Source: Paraphysoderma sedebokerense
Lineage: Eukaryota; Blastocladiomycota; Physodermatomycetes; Physodermatales; Physodermataceae
DNA length: 64,000 bases
Assembly: GCA_025602915.1 (NCBI GenBank)
Contig: JAHLJZ010000039.1
Span: 1-64,000, forward strand
Reading direction: 5' to 3'
This document shows, one piece after another, positions 59,550 through 64,000 of the stretch. Both the position numbers and the translations under genes were made by a program. How positions within the stretch are numbered: position 1 is the stretch's first letter; each line of letters begins with the position of its first letter. Below the pieces are notes generated by a model. It made no database searches, was not told the origin of the DNA, and saw only the letters and a program-made list of their open reading frames with translations.

Positions 59550-61094
59550 CTAGTATATCACGGTATATCTAATTATCTTTTTCATATATGGCTTTCTCTT
59601 CAAACACTTTGTGATCGCTTTATATGTGTCCGAGTCATAACGGACCCCTATAAATCGTATCATTGGCCAATCCACGTCTTTTTTAACGAACAAAGTAGGA
59701 AGTAAATCATCCCGCAGCATACTCAAACAACTTTTGTGGCTTCTTAGTAAATCTATTTGTCTGATACTATTAGCGGAACCCCGGCTTTTCTCAATAAGTA
59801 TGCCGGAGACCAACCATCCGATCAAACTGTTCGTGTCAAAAACTAACTGTTTAAGTGACGTTTTGCACAACTGTTTTAAAAAGTCTTTAAATTCTTCATC
59901 TGTCTCGTCACACACACCCTTGCATACTAAAGTTTTGAGTCGGGTCCCGACTTCTACCAAACATTTCAAAAAGTCGGGGTTATTATCTTGGTGGGTCACA
60001 TTATGCAAACAAATTTCTTGCAGGTTGGGTACGAAACATTGAAAGCACGGGTACAGGCGGCCGACACCTTTTAAAGTGAGCTTACTCAAATTTGGCAACG
60101 ATCTCTGCATCATTCTACAATAATCTGTATATTTGTCCAGATCTGGAGAGTACGTTGGGTAAGAAAGTTTTAAGAATGTAAGATTTGCCAATTGCGGTAA
60201 TAAATTTGCTACATCAAAGGCAGATTTGACCGCAAAATCAAATGTAACCCTGTCGAAGTTTAGATTTTTGAATTTGAGTTCTTGGAGCGCCCGGCAAGAT
60301 GAGATCAACGCACTCCAAATCTGAAATGTCAAAGAATTATTCGCCTTCCAATTAATTTTTAACACTTTCAAATGTTGTAAACAGAACCGACTGAATAGGC
60401 TCGATGATAACAGGTGCTCCTCACTAATAAATGTTTCCTTTAATTTCAGAGTTTTTAATCTCGAAGACACATTTAAAGATTCGTCGAAACCAGCAGTAAT
60501 CGAGTTCGTGTATGTAGATGTGCTGTTAGACAGACGTTTCTGTAATAGATCTTCCAATTCATACAAATTGACACTGGATATATCAATTTCGTCTATGGAA
60601 GGGCTAAACAGCGCCATACAAAGCATAGCTGTAACATGCAATTTGAATACGTCTAAAGATCTTTCAGATATCGCCGATGACTCGATATTTATTTTCAATG
60701 AGCGCAGGTTCCGGAAAATGAATTCTTTATCGTGTAAATGTTTAACGAGTTGGTACTGGTCAGGTGAAACGACTACAGAGCTTTGAGGTGGTGTAATTTG
60801 CAAGTAACGGACAGATATGTATTTGGATTTGCTCATATTACCGTATGCTTGATTAAAGTTGCTCAGAACATTTCGAGAGAAGTAAAGATGGCGAAAGAAG
60901 CAGGGATAGGAAATACGGTAAAATTTTTTGCATACAAGAGCACAGGGAATGAGCTGTATTGGTATGAGATTTTGAAAAATCAACTCGAGAACTTCTTCTG
61001 GTAATGTGTGGATGGAGGCGGTCGGCCTTCTGAATGGAATATTCATATGGGATAGCGCAGCAAAGGCATCTCGCAACCGCTGCTTCCCCGGCAT
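59550..61094 (-). CDS. F-box protein with leucine-rich C-terminal region (copy 1)
   Basis: A single open frame of 514 residues from ATG 61094 (MPGKQRLRDAF); an upstream in-frame Met adds 16 residues of unlike sequence, so I use the later one, which aligns with copy 2. The F-box lies near residues 30-75: IHTLPEEVLELIFQNL, then CALVCKKFYRISYPCFFRHL. The remaining 430 residues are leucine-rich with irregular repeats (LPNLSKLTLKGVGRLYPCF, LKTLVCKGVCDE), as in F-box/LRR substrate receptors. It would dock on Skp1 and bring a substrate to SCF; cullin-1 is at 2127-5700. No introns. Copy 2 is immediately upstream in the same orientation. Confidence 0.9.
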   Translation of the reverse strand: MPGKQRLRDAFAALSHMNIPFRRPTASIHTLPEEVLELIFQNLIPIQLIPCALVCKKFYRISYPCFFRHLYFSRNVLSNFNQAYGNMSKSKYISVRYLQITPPQSSVVVSPDQYQLVKHLHDKEFIFRNLRSLKINIESSAISERSLDVFKLHVTAMLCMALFSPSIDEIDISSVNLYELEDLLQKRLSNSTSTYTNSITAGFDESLNVSSRLKTLKLKETFISEEHLLSSSLFSRFCLQHLKVLKINWKANNSLTFQIWSALISSCRALQELKFKNLNFDRVTFDFAVKSAFDVANLLPQLANLTFLKLSYPTYSPDLDKYTDYCRMMQRSLPNLSKLTLKGVGRLYPCFQCFVPNLQEICLHNVTHQDNNPDFLKCLVEVGTRLKTLVCKGVCDETDEEFKDFLKQLCKTSLKQLVFDTNSLIGWLVSGILIEKSRGSANSIRQIDLLRSHKSCLSMLRDDLLPTLFVKKDVDWPMIRFIGVRYDSDTYKAITKCLKRKPYMKKIIRYTVIY

Positions 61095-61583
61095 TGCAAA
61101 TAAATATAAAACTGAGTAGTAGGTTTTATTCTTCTTATGCAATGCCGAGAAGCGTAACGGATTGAAACGAAAGAACTTCCTTGGGAATGAGACTGCTGGG
61201 CCATCGGGACGCGCATCCTAGGTAGTGTTGGCGGAACGAATTACTTATAGACATTGTCTTGATGAAATATAATCAATTTGGAATGATTGAATAATAATAA
61301 GTCAAGGTTTCCTATTGATTAGAGCGGCACCTATGCAAATAAGAGATATTAGTTCATATTAGAGTAAGAAGCAAATATAATCATTCCAGTTGTGTCGAGC
61401 GCCTGATTCCAACAAAATATACAGTTATCTATCCAAGCTGATAATCAGAAATCTCAAAACAAATCCAGAGCCAATCAAGAGCTATACATGTTTAAACTGT
61501 TGAAAATTATCTATTGTATGATATAGCAATCATGGTCATATCAACACACATAACATGTACATAGCTGATAGAACCTCACCAGC
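61095..61583. other. Spacer between the two F-box genes
   Basis: About 490 bp, AT-rich, no gene recognised. It holds the 5' region of copy 1 and 3' region of copy 2. Confidence 0.4.
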
Positions 61584-63092
61584 TCAGAGACAAGCTGTAT
61601 ATCGAATTATTTTCTTCATATTCGGATTCTTTTTTAAGTATTTCGTTATTTCCATATATGCGTCCGATTGGTAATAAACCTTCATAAATCTTATTATTGG
61701 CCAGTCCACGTTTTTCTTCCTGCTTACCAGTCTGGTTAGCAAATCACTTCGCAACATACTCAAACAATTTTCACGACCTTTGACCAAATCTATCTGTTTG
61801 ATCTTGCAATTAGTATTCCTAGTTTTCTCAATCAGTATATCGGACACAATAAGACCAATTAAATCATTTGTTTCGAAAACTAAATGCTCCAGTGAATTTT
61901 TCCCCAGATTTCTCAAGAAGAGTTTGAACTCTTCATTTTTTTCGTCACATACCCCTTTGCAGACAAGGGTTTTGAGCTGGGTCCCATCTTCGATTAAACA
62001 CTTCAAGAATTCAGGATTATTGTTTTCGCGGAATAAATTATGCAAACAGAATTCTCGTAAATTTGGTACGAAGCACTGAAAACAAGGGTAGAAAGGTTTA
62101 CCGACACCTTTTAAATTGAGTAGACTCAATTTTGGCAGTGAGCTCTGCAAAATTCGATAATATTCCGCATAAATCTTCAAATTACTGATCCCGTACGTTG
62201 GATATGACAATTTCAAGGATATTAGATTCGATAATTTGGGCAATGAGGTGGATATGGACAAATGAGACTCAACCGCTGAATTGAATGTAGGACGGTCAAA
62301 GTTCAGATTTGTGAATTTCAGTTCTTGGAGTGCCGGACAGGAAGCAATGAGCTGGGTCCAAACTGGGAAGGTCAACGGATTATCTACCTTCCAAGTAATC
62401 TTCAGACTTCTCAACCGTTGAAAACAAAATCGACTGAACAAACTCTTTGACGAAATATGCCGTTCGTGGATGAAGGTGTCTTTTAACTTTAATCGCTTTA
62501 ATCTTGACGACGAAGGTATTTTGAAGGACGGCGCCATGTTGTCAGGAATTCGCTCACGCAGTAACCCCTCCAATTCATCTAGATTAACGTTCGATATGTC
62601 AATTTCTTCTATAGAAGAGCCACACAACGCCATACAGAACACGTTCGTGATATGGGATTTGAACGAAGGAAATGACTCTCTGGCCGCAATATTCAATTTC
62701 AGAGAGCAGAGGTTCCTGAAAATAAATTCTTCACATTGCAGCTGTTCAAGCAGATGATACTGGTCAGATGAAAATATAGTGGTATAATGAGGTACTATTG
62801 CCATGTGGTGAATAGATGTATAATTTAGTTTACTCATATTTTGGTGGGCTTGTTTAAAGTTGTTGAACACGTTTTTAGAGAAGTCGAGTTGCCGAAAAAA
62901 GCACGGAGACGAAATGCGATAAAATCGTCTGCATACCAGAGCACATGAAATGAGATGTATCGGTTTAAGATTAAGAAATATCTGTTCAATGATTTCTTCT
63001 GATAATGTGTGGATAGTGGTGGGCGGCCTTCTATGTGGAATAATCTTAGTGAGCCTGGAGAAGGCATTTCGCATTCCCCGCTTCATGGGCAT
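61584..63092 (-). CDS. F-box protein with leucine-rich C-terminal region (copy 2)
   Basis: A single open frame of 502 residues starting MPMKRGMRNAFSRL. F-box around residues 25-70: IHTLSEEIIEQIFLNL, then CALVCRRFYRISSPCFFRQL. The rest parallels copy 1 throughout, including LNFDRPTFNSAV, LKGVGKPFYPCFQCFVPNL, EFCLHN and LKTLVCKGVCDEKNEEFK. Both therefore come from one tandem duplication that has since diverged heavily but kept both frames open, which implies selection on each. Like copy 1 it is intronless in an intron-rich neighbourhood. Confidence 0.9.
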   Translation of the reverse strand: MPMKRGMRNAFSRLTKIIPHRRPPTTIHTLSEEIIEQIFLNLKPIHLISCALVCRRFYRISSPCFFRQLDFSKNVFNNFKQAHQNMSKLNYTSIHHMAIVPHYTTIFSSDQYHLLEQLQCEEFIFRNLCSLKLNIAARESFPSFKSHITNVFCMALCGSSIEEIDISNVNLDELEGLLRERIPDNMAPSFKIPSSSRLKRLKLKDTFIHERHISSKSLFSRFCFQRLRSLKITWKVDNPLTFPVWTQLIASCPALQELKFTNLNFDRPTFNSAVESHLSISTSLPKLSNLISLKLSYPTYGISNLKIYAEYYRILQSSLPKLSLLNLKGVGKPFYPCFQCFVPNLREFCLHNLFRENNNPEFLKCLIEDGTQLKTLVCKGVCDEKNEEFKLFLRNLGKNSLEHLVFETNDLIGLIVSDILIEKTRNTNCKIKQIDLVKGRENCLSMLRSDLLTRLVSRKKNVDWPIIRFMKVYYQSDAYMEITKYLKKNPNMKKIIRYTACL

Positions 63093-63471
63093 TGTAGATG
63101 AATATTAACTGAGAGGTACAAGAATACTGAATGTTGATAATTTTCAGGCTTGAATACTCTAATTGGGGGAAAAATCTGAAATTGGTCTCTGCTTCATACA
63201 GCTGGGCCAGTCCGAGTTAAGTCGGACGCGATTAATTATCGCGAGTTTAGCTTGAACAATTTGCTTAAAGACGACGTAAGTATCATAGGAAACTACTCTT
63301 TAGTTCAAATATCATGTTAAAATTATTCCATCCGCAAATTCATACAGTTATAACTCGTTTTTACTCCATTTTGAAACGATACAATCGGGAAAATGTTGAA
63401 AACGGCCACTGGCAATAAATAATCCGTATCCTACATGTCAGTATACGGGATTTGCTCCTCTGGCAGAAAAT

Positions 63472-64000
63472 CTACATGGCTGCGATGTTCTTACTTCTGA
63501 GCCAGCTTGGCATATTGACTTTCCATCGGTTGTCGAGAAACAGTATGACTAACGAATTTGACATTCCTAATACATATCAACATATAGTGAGAAATTCTAA
63601 TGTCAGCGATTTGCTTAAATTTAATTTAATTAGACAGGTAACAATTACCTTGTATAAATGCCATGCAAGCAGCGAAGAAGTCAAAATCTTTTGAAAAATA
63701 TTCTCCCGTAACTGTTTCGTATAGAAAAGCTACTCCTAAAGGAAACCATGCTATTGAAGTGAGGGTAAGGCGAGACGAATTTGATTAGAATATGTATTTG
63801 ATTAGTATTGGTGGTAACATGAATATCTTACCGCTGAAGTAAATTATCGTCATGAATGCCAGTTTCTTAGTGACTGAAACTTGGCGTTGGTAATTTGCAG
63901 CAAAAACAGGGGCCGAGATTGCCGCCTGCTGCAAGTTTGCTGAAGATTTGTTTGTGACCGAATCAGAAGCGCTTTTAAAGCTCGGATTACTACCGCTAGA
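63472..64000 (-). CDS. Seven-transmembrane (GPCR-like) receptor, 5' truncated by window edge
   Basis: Three exons at the 3' end are visible: an exon open at the right edge and ending at 63832, then 63750-63649 and 63566-63472. The visible 120 or so residues start with a Ser/Asn-rich loop (SNKSSANLQQA-like). A membrane helix (KLAFMTIIYFSGAWFPLGVA) follows, then a short loop. The last helix (FFAACMAFIQGMSNSLVILF) runs into LDNRWKVNMPSW, a cytosolic end typical of the seventh helix of rhodopsin-type or fungal GPCRs. The N-terminal five helices lie beyond the window. The ligand is unknown. An alternative is another 7TM family such as the candidate at 15701-16814, but no shared motif was seen. Confidence 0.65.

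Overview
This window looks like a nuclear contig from an early-diverging, flagellated (zoosporic) fungus. Genes are dense and intron-rich, with many introns of about 35-90 nt and GT-AG ends. Fungal markers include BUD6/AIP3, DBP3, a Gds1-type regulator, an Egh16-like secreted protein and a proteinase K-like subtilase. The strongest lineage clue is a complete radial-spoke gene, RSPH9, at 23948-25311 on the minus strand. That gene implies a motile 9+2 axoneme, so a chytrid-like lineage is the best inference. No ribosomal or mitochondrial marker is present, so the exact taxon cannot be given.

Layout. The left edge (1-583) is the end of an ankyrin-repeat gene, followed by cullin-1 (2127-5700, 13 exons). 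The 5.7-18 kb stretch is accessory. It holds a secreted Tyr/Lys/Asp/His-rich protein with duplicated exons and a duplicated 3' end, a pogo/Tigger transposase-derived gene whose catalytic Asp residues are changed, a Ty3/gypsy fossil fragment, an unrecognised zinc-ribbon-like gene, an 83-bp tandem repeat, an intron-bearing tRNA-Lys and its relic, an Egh16-like gene, and a possibly decayed 7TM gene.

From 18.4 kb on, housekeeping and signalling genes dominate: a Gds1 winged-helix/APSES-like regulator, tRNA-Gly, RSPH9, the NHEJ factor XLF, a tetraspanin, a kelch protein and an RS-rich protein sharing a divergent promoter, and a second tRNA-Gly. These are followed by a damaged subtilase, a PX-AGC kinase, a small membrane protein, PRMT1, BUD6 and MOZART1 (divergent pair), a cadherin/EGF-like membrane protein, the helicase DBP3, and proteasome alpha-7 with an SH3 protein (divergent pair). 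The right end carries tRNA-Thr, two tandem F-box proteins and the 3' end of a 7TM receptor.

Functional links. Cullin-1 and the two F-box proteins belong to the same SCF ubiquitin-ligase logic, and proteasome alpha-7 lies downstream of it. MOZART1, RSPH9 and BUD6 concern microtubule, axoneme and actin organisation. Three divergent promoters carry clusters of CACGTG, pointing to a shared bHLH-type regulator. A near-perfect RFX X-box sits upstream of PRMT1 and a similar site upstream of DBP3. Exon joins were read by hand from splice signals and frame continuity. Where a join could not be resolved this is stated.
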